DNA from: [Clostridium] citroniae WAL-17108 | GTDB lineage: Bacteria > Bacillota > Clostridia > Lachnospirales > Lachnospiraceae | Reading direction: 5' to 3' | DNA length: 64,000 nt | Assembly: GCF_000233455.1 (NCBI RefSeq) | Contig: NZ_JH376420.1 | Coordinates: 908,459 to 972,458 of the forward strand | Part shown: piece by piece, positions 46,278 to 53,763 of the stretch | Position numbering within the stretch: position 1 is the first letter of the stretch | Layout: each line of letters opens with the position of its first letter | The notes under the pieces: generated by a model | Database searches by the model: none | What the model was told of the DNA's origin: nothing | What the model saw: only the letters and a program-made list of their open reading frames with translations | Position numbers and translations under genes: made by a program

Positions 46278-47621
46278 ATGAACAACAGTGCAAATTGCAG
46301 CATCAACAATATCTATAAACTGGAGGGCCGGGTGCCTCTTGGCAAGGCCATTCCCTTTGGGCTTCAGCACATATTGGCCATGTTCGTTTCCAACCTTGCG
46401 CCTATCACCATCATATGCGGAGCAGCACAGCCGGCCTTAAGCCAGGCCCAGACCGCTCTCCTGCTCCAGAACGCCATGTTCGTTGCAGGTATCGCAACCC
46501 TGGTCCAGCTTTATCCCATCTGGCGGATCGGCTCCAAGCTTCCCGTGGTCATGGGTGTCAGCTTTACCTTTGTAACTGTGTTGAGCACCATTGCAGCCAA
46601 TTACGGATATCCTTCCGTTGTGGGCGCCGTACTCATAGGCGGCCTCTTTGAAGGTACACTGGGTCTTCTGGCAAAATACTGGCGCAAGATCATCACTCCT
46701 GTTGTTGCTGCTTCTGTTGTAACAGCCATTGGATTTTCTCTTTTTACCGTGGGCGCCAGGTCATTTGGCGGCGGCTATGCAGATGATTTCGGCTCTGCCG
46801 AAAACCTGATGTTAGGCACCGTCACACTGCTCACCTGTCTTTTATGGAATATTCTTGCAAAGGGGTATTTAAAGCAGCTCTCCGTCCTGGCAGGGCTGAT
46901 CGTGGGATATGTGATCGCCATTTTCCTCGGAAAGGTGGACTTAAGCCTGATCATGTCCGGCGGGATCATTGCTTTCCCAACCATACTCCCCTTTATGCCT
47001 GAGTTCCATGCAGGCGCCATCATATCCGCCTGTATTATTTTCCTGGTGTCGGCAGCTGAGACCATCGGGGACACCTCGGCTCTCGTATCAGGCGGCTTAA
47101 ACCGCGAGATCACAGGCAAGGAGATCTCCGGCTCCCTGGCCTGTGACGGGTACTGTTCCGCAGTATCCACCCTGTTCGGATGTCCTCCGGTCACATCCTT
47201 TTCACAGAATGTGGGCCTGATCGCCATGACAAAGGTGGTGAACCGCTTCACCATCATGACCGGTGCGGCCTGTATGATCCTGGCCGGCCTGCTTCCGCCC
47301 GTGGGCAACTTTTTTGCCTCCCTTCCTCAGGCAGTGCTGGGCGGATGTACCATCATGATGTTTGGATCCATCCTCACATCCGGTGTCCAGATGATTGCAA
47401 AATCCGGATTTTCCCAGAGGAACATCACCATTGTCTCCCTGTCACTGGCAGTGGGTATTGGGTTCACAACCGCCAGTGAGATCGGCATCTGGGACATTTT
47501 CCCGGAGCTTGTCCAGTCTGTCTTCTCAGCCAACGTGGTAGCTGTCGTGTTCGTGGTGTCCGTGTTCTTAAGCCTTGTGCTTCCCAAGGATATGGACATA
47601 AAAATGCTGGAAGAACAGTAA
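46278..47621 (+). CDS. NCS2-family xanthine/uric acid permease
   Basis: 447-residue nucleobase:cation symporter with about twelve to fourteen helices. It has the motif QHILAMFVSNLAPI near residue 30 and the NCS2 signature QNVGLIAMTKVVNR near residue 310. The polar ETIGDTSAL motif lies in helix 8. It resembles xanthine or urate transporters (UacT/PbuX/XanQ). GGGGGTAAC precedes the ATG. It supplies purine to the dehydrogenase and is induced with it. Confidence 0.9.
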   Translation: MNNSANCSINNIYKLEGRVPLGKAIPFGLQHILAMFVSNLAPITIICGAAQPALSQAQTALLLQNAMFVAGIATLVQLYPIWRIGSKLPVVMGVSFTFVTVLSTIAANYGYPSVVGAVLIGGLFEGTLGLLAKYWRKIITPVVAASVVTAIGFSLFTVGARSFGGGYADDFGSAENLMLGTVTLLTCLLWNILAKGYLKQLSVLAGLIVGYVIAIFLGKVDLSLIMSGGIIAFPTILPFMPEFHAGAIISACIIFLVSAAETIGDTSALVSGGLNREITGKEISGSLACDGYCSAVSTLFGCPPVTSFSQNVGLIAMTKVVNRFTIMTGAACMILAGLLPPVGNFFASLPQAVLGGCTIMMFGSILTSGVQMIAKSGFSQRNITIVSLSLAVGIGFTTASEIGIWDIFPELVQSVFSANVVAVVFVVSVFLSLVLPKDMDIKMLEEQ

Positions 47622-47650
47622 AAATGCCGAAAGAGCAGTAAACCGGCAGA

Positions 47651-47698
47651 AAACTCCTTTTACGCAGTGTTGTTCGGCCTGCATAAAAGGAGTTTTTT
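47651..47698. terminator. Bidirectional terminator between the xdh operon and DUF4261 gene
   Basis: ACTCCTTTTA and TAAAAGGAGT form a 10-bp stem with inner GCAG/CTGC pairing, flanked by AAAA and TTTTTT. It can serve both converging transcripts. Confidence 0.85.
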
Positions 47699-48630
47699 CA
47701 TGGGGTTGGATAGGCGATCTTTAACGTATCGCCATCCAGTGATACGCCCTTGCTGCGGACAATGGGAAGTTTCTGTTGGGCGGAAAAACCAATGGTCTCC
47801 CCGTCCCGGAGGACCACATCCTCATCCAGCACATAGCAGGCCAAATTCAGCAGGAAATCCCGCAGTTCCCGGGGATCCGCCCCGGCCTCCAGAATTTCCA
47901 TCTCATCTTTTCCAAAGGATTTCATACCGTAGGTATATGTGTTCCATCCTTTCTCCGTCTGGTACAGCCCGAAATAGATCCAGTTAAGGATGGGAAGCCC
48001 TCCGTCCCTGAGCATCTCCGATGCGCCCAGATAGAATTGAGGCTGGAATACAGTGCCGCTGGTATAGATGCCCAGCACATTCTTCTGCCGGCACAGGGCC
48101 GCAAGCACCTTGACAAACAGCTTTCCCCGCTCCAGTACCGGGGCGTCTTTCCCCATAATCGCAACGATCAGCTGGGCCTGGTGTGTTTTGACAATCTCCA
48201 CTGCCTCCGGCCACATATAGTTGTTGGCCGCATGTATCTCCGCTTCCCTGTCCGGAACAGGGACATCCATCAGTGCTGCCATCACCCGCATATTGCTGAC
48301 GTTAAAGAGCATCACATCCTCTGCGTGATCGCTGCCTCCGGCGTCATCCTCCGCCTCATCTTCCTCCGCGTTCACCTCCGCGTCCTCCTCTTCCACGCAT
48401 TCAATTCCCCACATTGACTCCATGTCTGACTTGAATTGGGATCGATCCCACATGGGACCGGCCAGCAGGACAAAGCCAACAAAGGAACCTGTTTCCTCCT
48501 CCCTGTCCTGGTTCAGGCCCTCCTCCCCTTCCTGAACTTCCAGTCCCTGATCCGATGCTTGTTTCCTGACCGCATTGATCAGCCCTTCTTTTTCCCTGGC
48601 CTTGGCGCTGAATGCAGCATGTATGCTCAT
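47698..48630 (-). CDS. DUF4261-domain protein
   Basis: 310-residue soluble protein. The region from about residue 45 has VGFVLLAGPMWDRSQF, then an acidic insert (residues 78-102, almost all Glu, Asp and Ala), and the HQAQLIVAIMG motif near residue 150. The C-terminus ends in a small beta domain. These features match DUF4261 as I recall it; no function is established. The start overlaps the stop of the TPR gene (ATGA), so they are coupled. It ends at a bidirectional terminator. Confidence 0.75.
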   Translation of the reverse strand: MSIHAAFSAKAREKEGLINAVRKQASDQGLEVQEGEEGLNQDREEETGSFVGFVLLAGPMWDRSQFKSDMESMWGIECVEEEDAEVNAEEDEAEDDAGGSDHAEDVMLFNVSNMRVMAALMDVPVPDREAEIHAANNYMWPEAVEIVKTHQAQLIVAIMGKDAPVLERGKLFVKVLAALCRQKNVLGIYTSGTVFQPQFYLGASEMLRDGGLPILNWIYFGLYQTEKGWNTYTYGMKSFGKDEMEILEAGADPRELRDFLLNLACYVLDEDVVLRDGETIGFSAQQKLPIVRSKGVSLDGDTLKIAYPTP

Positions 48631-50105
48631 GTCTCCTCCTTTTTCAGGCAGATACTGCCCACATTGCGGCGGTATGTATGGAAAAATGCCTCTTTGACCG
48701 GGACATTCCCCAATACCTCCAGGGCTGCCTGAAGCACTTGATCCAGATTCCAGGCAATAAAGTCCAGATAACCCAGGGAAACGCCGGTAGCCCCTCCTGT
48801 AAACGTCACTGCATCTCCTGCCTTGGCAGATATCTTCTGCTCCATCTCATCCCGAAGGTCCAGTATCTGATCCCTGGCAATTCCATCCAGCGGATACCAG
48901 AAAAAGCCAGGAACCGCCCCATCCATATGAAAATCCTCCATGATCTCATCATCCCCCTGATAATAGGCTCTGGGAATAGGCAGGCAGGACGTGACACCTG
49001 CGAACACATCCTCCCGCAGAGACCAGTCCTCCTCCCCCGAGGGAGTCATCTCATAAGCGCTGTACCATGTGCACAGTTCATCAGCCGTCACCAGTTCCCT
49101 GTCCCTGCTTATATACTCCATCAGTCCGTCCAGGCAGAACTCCTCCCCCTGCCCCGGCTCCTCCAACAAGTCCATATATCCGATATACCGGATGGCAGGA
49201 ATCTCCCCTATGGCCTGGTCCAGCAGCACGGTCATCAAACCATATGCCTGGTTCTCATTCTTTTTCAAAAGGGGAAGCAGCTTTTCACAGTATATGGAAA
49301 GACCCAGCTGCTTGTCCTTCAGTTTCTCCACCCAAACCCGGGCATCGGAAAGCCCAATGGTCCTGTCATACATCCTCAGTTCAAACCCCTTGGCAGGCTG
49401 CCGTCCAATCAGGATATTCCAATGGTCAAATACTTTCTCAGGTGCATGGTTTTTAAAATACACCAGCTTAAACAGCCGGCTCCTATCGCCATCCGGCGAC
49501 AGGATCAGGTCATATTTGTCCCCATTAAAACCAATCTCAAAAAACGGCCGGTAAAACGCAGGGGCAAGCAGCTGATGACACCGTTCTGCCACAGCCTCCC
49601 CATCCTTCCTGTCATCTATCATTGCCCGCAGCCCTGCCTCCCCGTCCAGGAATGACTCCCATCCCTCCCGGGTCCTCTCACTGAAAGGCTTCATGGAATT
49701 GGGCAGGGTAAGGCTCCTGCTGCACTGTTGGATCAGCGACTGGGTATCCTCATCCCCGGGCCTGAGTTCCAGTGCTTTCTCAAAGTAGGATCTGGCCTTT
49801 AACTCCTGGTCCAGGTAATAAAGGGCATAACCCATTCTGAAATTCCAGTCATGGTCCTGCACAAATTGATCTTCCACTGATTTAAGAAGTGCTGCCGCCT
49901 TTTCAAACAGATCCCTGTCCTCCGGCGATGCAAGATTATTATAGGCACGGGCCAGCTGGCTGATCAGATCCGGCGTCTGCTGTGTCTGGGGAAGGGCCTC
50001 AATTGCATCAATGATCTGCTGGTACTGCTCCTCCTCATGCCATTTTTTAATTTTCTCCTGAAAGGCAGACGGAGCTTGGGTGCGGTCTCTTCTGATGGGG
50101 CTCAT
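48627..50105 (-). CDS. Tetratricopeptide-repeat protein of unknown function
   Basis: 492 residues. Residues about 15-135 form two to three TPR-like helical pairs (AYNNLASPEDRDLFEKAAALL and YLDQELKARSYFEKALEL regions). The rest is a mixed alpha/beta region with no family I recognise. It contains segments rich in aromatic residues and Tyr/Trp (GFFWYPLDG, RYIGYMDLLEEPG). No signal peptide or membrane segment is seen. A GGAGG site precedes the ATG. Coupling with DUF4261 suggests a shared role. Confidence 0.7.
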   Translation of the reverse strand: MSPIRRDRTQAPSAFQEKIKKWHEEEQYQQIIDAIEALPQTQQTPDLISQLARAYNNLASPEDRDLFEKAAALLKSVEDQFVQDHDWNFRMGYALYYLDQELKARSYFEKALELRPGDEDTQSLIQQCSRSLTLPNSMKPFSERTREGWESFLDGEAGLRAMIDDRKDGEAVAERCHQLLAPAFYRPFFEIGFNGDKYDLILSPDGDRSRLFKLVYFKNHAPEKVFDHWNILIGRQPAKGFELRMYDRTIGLSDARVWVEKLKDKQLGLSIYCEKLLPLLKKNENQAYGLMTVLLDQAIGEIPAIRYIGYMDLLEEPGQGEEFCLDGLMEYISRDRELVTADELCTWYSAYEMTPSGEEDWSLREDVFAGVTSCLPIPRAYYQGDDEIMEDFHMDGAVPGFFWYPLDGIARDQILDLRDEMEQKISAKAGDAVTFTGGATGVSLGYLDFIAWNLDQVLQAALEVLGNVPVKEAFFHTYRRNVGSICLKKEET

Positions 50106-50204
50106 AGTCTTTATACCTCCGTATTTTCTTTGTGTGCTCCCGAAGTCTCCTGATACTCAGATTTGCGAGATGATTTTTTGTCAGTTGTGCGTAAATTTAT
50201 GAGG

Positions 50205-50221
50205 CGTACACGATGTGTACG
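50205..50221. promoter_or_regulatory. Inverted repeat upstream of the TPR/DUF4261 operon
   Basis: CGTACAC-GAT-GTGTACG is a perfect 7-3-7 palindrome about 100 bases upstream of the TPR start, a candidate operator. No clear promoter hexamers were found next to it. The rest of the 358-base gap (50106-50463) holds only the terminator listed next. Confidence 0.4.
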
Positions 50222-50334
50222 TTGAATCAATTTGTGTGCGGCTGGCGGGAAATCGGCCGCAAAGGTGGGTGACGGGGAGACTTCAAGAATACACCTTTCT
50301 CTCATTATACACCCGGGGCAAAGGAAAGGATAGT

Positions 50335-50372
50335 AAAAAACTGGGGAGAAGCAGATCGATCTGCCTCTCCCC
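50335..50372 (-). terminator. Terminator of the PepSY gene
   Basis: On the minus strand, GGGGAGAGGCAGAT and ATCTGCTTCTCCCC form a 14-bp stem with one G-T pair and a two-base centre, then AGTTTTTT. It closes the transcript of the secreted PepSY protein. Confidence 0.8.
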
Positions 50373-50463
50373 TTGTCTATCCTTGCTGCTAACACCTTTT
50401 GATCCAATCATATCCTTCATTTATCGTGCCATACGTTGAGACGGGAGCTCCGTTACAGCGGGA

Positions 50464-51249
50464 TCAGTCATCATCACGGTCGTTGTGATCGTCATCATCA
50501 TGGTCGTCATCATAGCGGTCATCATCTTCATCATCATAACGGCCATCATTATCATCATCACGGTCCATATCCACAATTTCTCCTGTGACAGCGTTTAAAT
50601 CAACCTCATATGCCACACCGTTTATCACTACTTCTATTTCATACACGCCGTCATCCAGCTCATATTCCTTGATCTTCAGATCACCTGCGGTCAGCCCCAG
50701 CTGCTCCAGCACCATCTTCTCAGCCGTCTCCCTATCTATATATCCTTTATCATTCAGCGCATGGAGCCCAACGACCTTGACATACACATCAATATCCCTG
50801 CTTTCCACCACATCCCGAACCCCTTTTTCTATTTCCTTCATAAAATTATCATTCGGATACCGGGATCCTTTTTCAGCCTTGATCACCAGACTGTTCTTAG
50901 AGGAGGCTGTCTCCCTGTCAAACCATCCCTTTTCATCCAGGCGCCTTACCAGACGCTTCACAGCATCCTTGCAATCCTCACCGAGATAGCCGTCCTGCCC
51001 GTCTAAAAAGTCTTTCCCTGCCCGGTCGATCCCTTTTATTTCCAGCACATCTCCATCTCTGTCATATGCAATGGATATATCAGGCCCTGCACTTACAAGA
51101 ATACGGCCTTTTACCTCCTTCCGGTTTGTCTGCGCCTTATGCCATGTTGCTCCCATTGCCACATTTCCTGCTCCCACGGTCCCTGCCGCCAAAATGGCGG
51201 TACACATGAACACTGCTGCTTTTTTCAATCTCACCTCTAACATAGTCAT
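50464..51249 (-). CDS. Secreted RsgI-ectodomain-like protein with PepSY domain and acidic tail
   Basis: 261 residues. A signal peptide (about residues 8-33, ending AMGA) is followed by a region resembling the RsgI extracellular domain (ISIAYDRDGDVLEIKGIDR, then helices to about residue 155). A PepSY-type domain covers about residues 160-230 (YIDRETAEKMVLEQLGL, VYEIEVVINGVAYEVDL). The last ~30 residues are almost all Asp, with Arg, His and Tyr. No cytoplasmic sigma-binding domain is present. GGAGGAACG precedes the ATG. It is expressed from a SigI-like promoter and ends at its own terminator. It may modulate SigI signalling or bind cations outside the cell. Confidence 0.75.
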   Translation of the reverse strand: MTMLEVRLKKAAVFMCTAILAAGTVGAGNVAMGATWHKAQTNRKEVKGRILVSAGPDISIAYDRDGDVLEIKGIDRAGKDFLDGQDGYLGEDCKDAVKRLVRRLDEKGWFDRETASSKNSLVIKAEKGSRYPNDNFMKEIEKGVRDVVESRDIDVYVKVVGLHALNDKGYIDRETAEKMVLEQLGLTAGDLKIKEYELDDGVYEIEVVINGVAYEVDLNAVTGEIVDMDRDDDNDGRYDDEDDDRYDDDHDDDDHNDRDDD

Positions 51250-51294
51250 CGTTCCTCCTTGTTCGGATCTTTATTTCTGTTTACATTCATAGAC

Positions 51295-51323
51295 TACGGA
51301 TACAAAATTGTAAAAACGGGGTA
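51295..51323 (-). promoter_or_regulatory. SigI-like promoter of the PepSY gene
   Basis: On the minus strand, TACCCCG is followed by CGTA after exactly 18 bases. The same TACCCCG-N18-CGTA layout precedes sigI. It resembles the ACCCCC/CGAA form recalled for B. subtilis SigI. No SigA hexamers overlap it. Confidence 0.7.
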
Positions 51324-51431
51324 GCAGAAACTTTTTATAATATTTTTTAGGGAAAAATTAAATTGGCGCTGAAATTCCGCCAAAACCTCCATTTTATTCC
51401 TCTCCCGCTTTGATCCGCAGACGGCTTATAC

Positions 51432-51488
51432 CAAAAAAGAGTCTTTGTTCCATCCGGCAACTGCCTGACGTACAATGACTCTCTTTTT
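51432..51488 (-). terminator. Terminator of the sigI-rsgI operon
   Basis: On the minus strand, AGAGTC-type stem arms enclose an inner GGCA/TGCC hairpin and end in TTTTTT. The remainder of 51250-51588 holds the SigI-like promoter and no gene. Confidence 0.7.
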
Positions 51489-51588
51489 GCCCGTATACGC
51501 GCTCACCCTGTTAATCCGGACAAGTCTGAAATCCTCTCTGTAAAATATCTTCCTGCAGCTGTACACGGCTGCTCTTCCTGAAAATTAT

Positions 51589-52578
51589 TTAATCATCATC
51601 ATCATTGTCTTCTTCATGGTCATTGTCCCGGCCATTGTCTCTATCGGCCCGGTCATCATCTCTATCGTCACGGTCGTCATCTCTATCGTCTTGGTCATCA
51701 TCCTCATTATCACGGTCGTCATCTCTATCGTCTTGGTCATCATCCCTATCGTCACGGTCGTCATCCCTATCGTCTTGGTCATCATCCCCATTATCACGGT
51801 CGTCATCTCTATCGTCTTGGTCATCATCCCCATCGTTATAGCCGTCATCATCACGGTCATCGTCATCCAGGCCGTCATCATCATGTTTTTTATTCCGCTC
51901 CTCCTGACGGCTGCTCTCTGTTGCAACCGGCGCGGCGACCGGATGCACGGATGGCGTGGGATGGTGCGCGGTTGAGGCCGGTGCCTGGCTGGCCGGTGTT
52001 TCCGGTATGGTTTCTTCCTCCGCTGCCCCAATCTTTATCTCCACGCGCATTCGCCCTTCCAGCATATGGCTGAGACCGGAGCTGATGGCGTTTTCCCTTT
52101 TATCCTTCCACCCGGCGCTGCCCTGGGCTTTGACCGACACAGTGCCTCCGTCCTTTAGATACCCCATTTCCACAGCCCGCTCAACCAGGAGCTGTGTCAT
52201 TTCCTCTGAATTCTTTCCTTTATAAGAAACCTGGTCGATCAGCCGGATCCCATCCTCATTCAGTCCCTCCAGGCCAACCACCCGGTCCGTATAGCTGACC
52301 GACATCATCACGTCCGGATTGATCCTGAGTTCCACGGTTCCATAGGTCATAAAGCAGGCTCCATAGGTTCCTCCCCCAAGAATAGCCGCGCATAGACAGG
52401 CCGCTATCATAAGAGGCGCCAGTCTGAAGCGCAGAGGAACGGTCTGGGTGCGCCGGGCGATCACATGATCCACCTTCTGCCCTGCTTCATATCCCATATT
52501 GGCAACTTTGATCATACGCCCGGCCTGGTCCAGTACAATGGCATAAGCGGGATGGCATTCCATTACAAGATATATCAT
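51589..52578 (-). CDS. rsgI: RsgI-type anti-sigma factor with Asp-rich repeat tail
   Basis: 329 residues. The N-terminal cytoplasmic RsgI_N domain (residues 1-45, AYAIVLDQAGRMIKVAN) binds the sigma factor. A single helix follows at about 52-78. The extracellular domain (80-185) contains Asn87-Pro88 in RINPDV, the position where RsgI proteins are known to self-cleave. A Pro/Ala/Thr linker (190-225) leads to an Asp-rich tail with four 14-residue repeats. No carbohydrate-binding module is present, unlike cellulosomal RsgIs. The start overlaps the end of sigI. It probably releases SigI on an extracellular cue, perhaps cationic. Confidence 0.88.
   Translation of the reverse strand: MIYLVMECHPAYAIVLDQAGRMIKVANMGYEAGQKVDHVIARRTQTVPLRFRLAPLMIAACLCAAILGGGTYGACFMTYGTVELRINPDVMMSVSYTDRVVGLEGLNEDGIRLIDQVSYKGKNSEEMTQLLVERAVEMGYLKDGGTVSVKAQGSAGWKDKRENAISSGLSHMLEGRMRVEIKIGAAEEETIPETPASQAPASTAHHPTPSVHPVAAPVATESSRQEERNKKHDDDGLDDDDRDDDGYNDGDDDQDDRDDDRDNGDDDQDDRDDDRDDRDDDQDDRDDDRDNEDDDQDDRDDDRDDRDDDRADRDNGRDNDHEEDNDDDD
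51661..51828 (-). repeat. Four 42-bp tandem repeats encoding Asp-rich units
   Basis: Four in-frame units encode DDDQDDRDDDRD plus NG, DR, NE and DR in turn, at residues 251-306 of RsgI. The alternation of the last two residues suggests duplication of an 84-bp pair. Flanking sequence is degenerate Asp/Arg-rich. Confidence 0.9.
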
Positions 52579-53306
52579 GTCTGTTCCTCCTTTCCTCCGG
52601 AAATCTGGCAGAGATGTCCCCGGATCATCTCATATCCATTGGTGTACGCAAGCAGTATGGCTACCAGATAAATCCGGTGCCGCTCCAGCGTCTTTCTGGG
52701 CACCCCGGAAGCAGCCGCAAGTTCAGCCATGGGAAGACGTTTACTTTTCATCAGGCGGTCCAACAGCTGGGGCTGTCCCTTTGCCGCCTTAAGCACCTTA
52801 TGGCAGGCACTGAGAGTGCGGTCCTGTTTGGGACAATTATCAGCCACATCCGATAGGGTCAGACCGTATTCCAAAAGATTCCTTCCAAATTCTTCCAGTT
52901 CCTCCTTTGTAGCCTCCCTTATGGTCCAGTCATCCATGGCATCCCCCTCATCTGCAAGCTTATCTGAAAGGGCCGGGCCATCCTCCTCCCCCAGGGGGGT
53001 ATCATAGGAAATAATCCCCTTGTGGCGCTCCTCCTTCCGGTAGTAATCGATCAACCGGTTGCGGATCGCTGCGGCAGCATAGGAAAGAAAGGATCCCCTC
53101 CCCTTCTCATACCCCTGGATCGCTTCATAGAACGCAAACATAGCAATGCTCAGTTCATCATCCCTCCCGCCTGAGGGTGTGCTGTGGTTAAACTTTGCTG
53201 TCTCAGACCGTATAAAATTCATATACGCGGCGATCAGTTCATCTGCGGCCTTAGAATCCTTTTTTGCCTGCCGCACCATACGAACGATCCCATGCTCCTC
53301 CCCCAT
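52575..53306 (-). CDS. sigI: SigI-family RNA polymerase sigma factor
   Basis: 243-residue sigma factor. The region 2 core is FNHSTPSGGRDDELSIAMFA and FLSYAAAAIRNRLIDYYRKEE, as in SigI rather than ordinary ECF factors. The C-terminal SigI domain includes LPMAELAAASGVPRKTLERHR as its helix-turn-helix. The start at 53306 follows GGAGGTGGCAGT. An ATG at 53342 would lie upstream of the predicted transcript start and is rejected. Its stop overlaps the rsgI start by 4 bases, as in all known sigI-rsgI pairs. Its own promoter has the same SigI-like elements as the PepSY gene, so it is probably autoregulated. Confidence 0.9.
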   Translation of the reverse strand: MGEEHGIVRMVRQAKKDSKAADELIAAYMNFIRSETAKFNHSTPSGGRDDELSIAMFAFYEAIQGYEKGRGSFLSYAAAAIRNRLIDYYRKEERHKGIISYDTPLGEEDGPALSDKLADEGDAMDDWTIREATKEELEEFGRNLLEYGLTLSDVADNCPKQDRTLSACHKVLKAAKGQPQLLDRLMKSKRLPMAELAAASGVPRKTLERHRIYLVAILLAYTNGYEMIRGHLCQISGGKEEQT

Positions 53307-53331
53307 ACTGCCACCTCCATTTACAGTAGTA

Positions 53332-53360
53332 TACGCAGCCACCTTTTAACTTTCGGGGTA
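53332..53360 (-). promoter_or_regulatory. SigI-like autoregulatory promoter of sigI
   Basis: On the minus strand, TACCCCG is followed by CGTA after 18 bases, ending 25 bases before the start codon. It has the same sequence and spacing as the element before the PepSY gene. Confidence 0.72.
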
Positions 53361-53383
53361 ATCTGTAAAATATCTTATTTTGA

Positions 53384-53677
53384 TTATATCAGATACAGCG
53401 AAGAAGCAGGCACCTTTTTTGCGGAAAGAGGGAGGAACGGTATTCCCGCGGCTATAAGAGGTCCCACTAAATTCAGATCATCCACACAAAATGCTCCCGG
53501 TGCAATGCTAATAAAATACTTCTTTTCCCGGCCGGCATTAAACCCATTGATCTTCCCGCTATACCGGCAAAATACCTGCTCATGTTCCGCCCTTGTAACC
53601 CCTGGCGTAACGTAAACAGGGGATTGGCAGACCACACACATAAAGATAACCTGCCGACCGGGAAGGACCTGGAACAT
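53384..53677 (-). CDS. Possible small hypothetical protein
   Basis: 97 residues with two CxxC-like features (MCVVCQS near residue 14 and single cysteines later) and plausible amino-acid composition. No family is recognised. The ribosome binding site is weak, and no promoter was found in front of it. It ends 24 bases before the SigI-like -35 of sigI. It could be a chance frame or a decayed gene; otherwise the 53361-53763 stretch is empty. Confidence 0.3.
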   Translation of the reverse strand: MFQVLPGRQVIFMCVVCQSPVYVTPGVTRAEHEQVFCRYSGKINGFNAGREKKYFISIAPGAFCVDDLNLVGPLIAAGIPFLPLSAKKVPASSLYLI

Positions 53678-53763
53678 ATACGATCTACTGTTCCGGGCCT
53701 TAGGGGCCAGCAGGTTATTTTTTAGGTCAACTTTTTATCTTCAACGTGCCTGAAACAAAAAGA

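Noticed and set aside
50111..50407. 98-codon open frame on the minus strand between the TPR and PepSY genes
   Set aside because: Overlaps a strong terminator hairpin, lacks a ribosome binding site and has unusual composition.
51661..51828. Possible CRISPR-like array
   Set aside because: The repeats are contiguous, in frame and without spacers; they encode protein repeats.
51605..51975. Ser-rich or Ile/Val-rich open frames on the plus strand over the RsgI tail
   Set aside because: Low-complexity shadows of the Asp-coding repeats on the minus strand.
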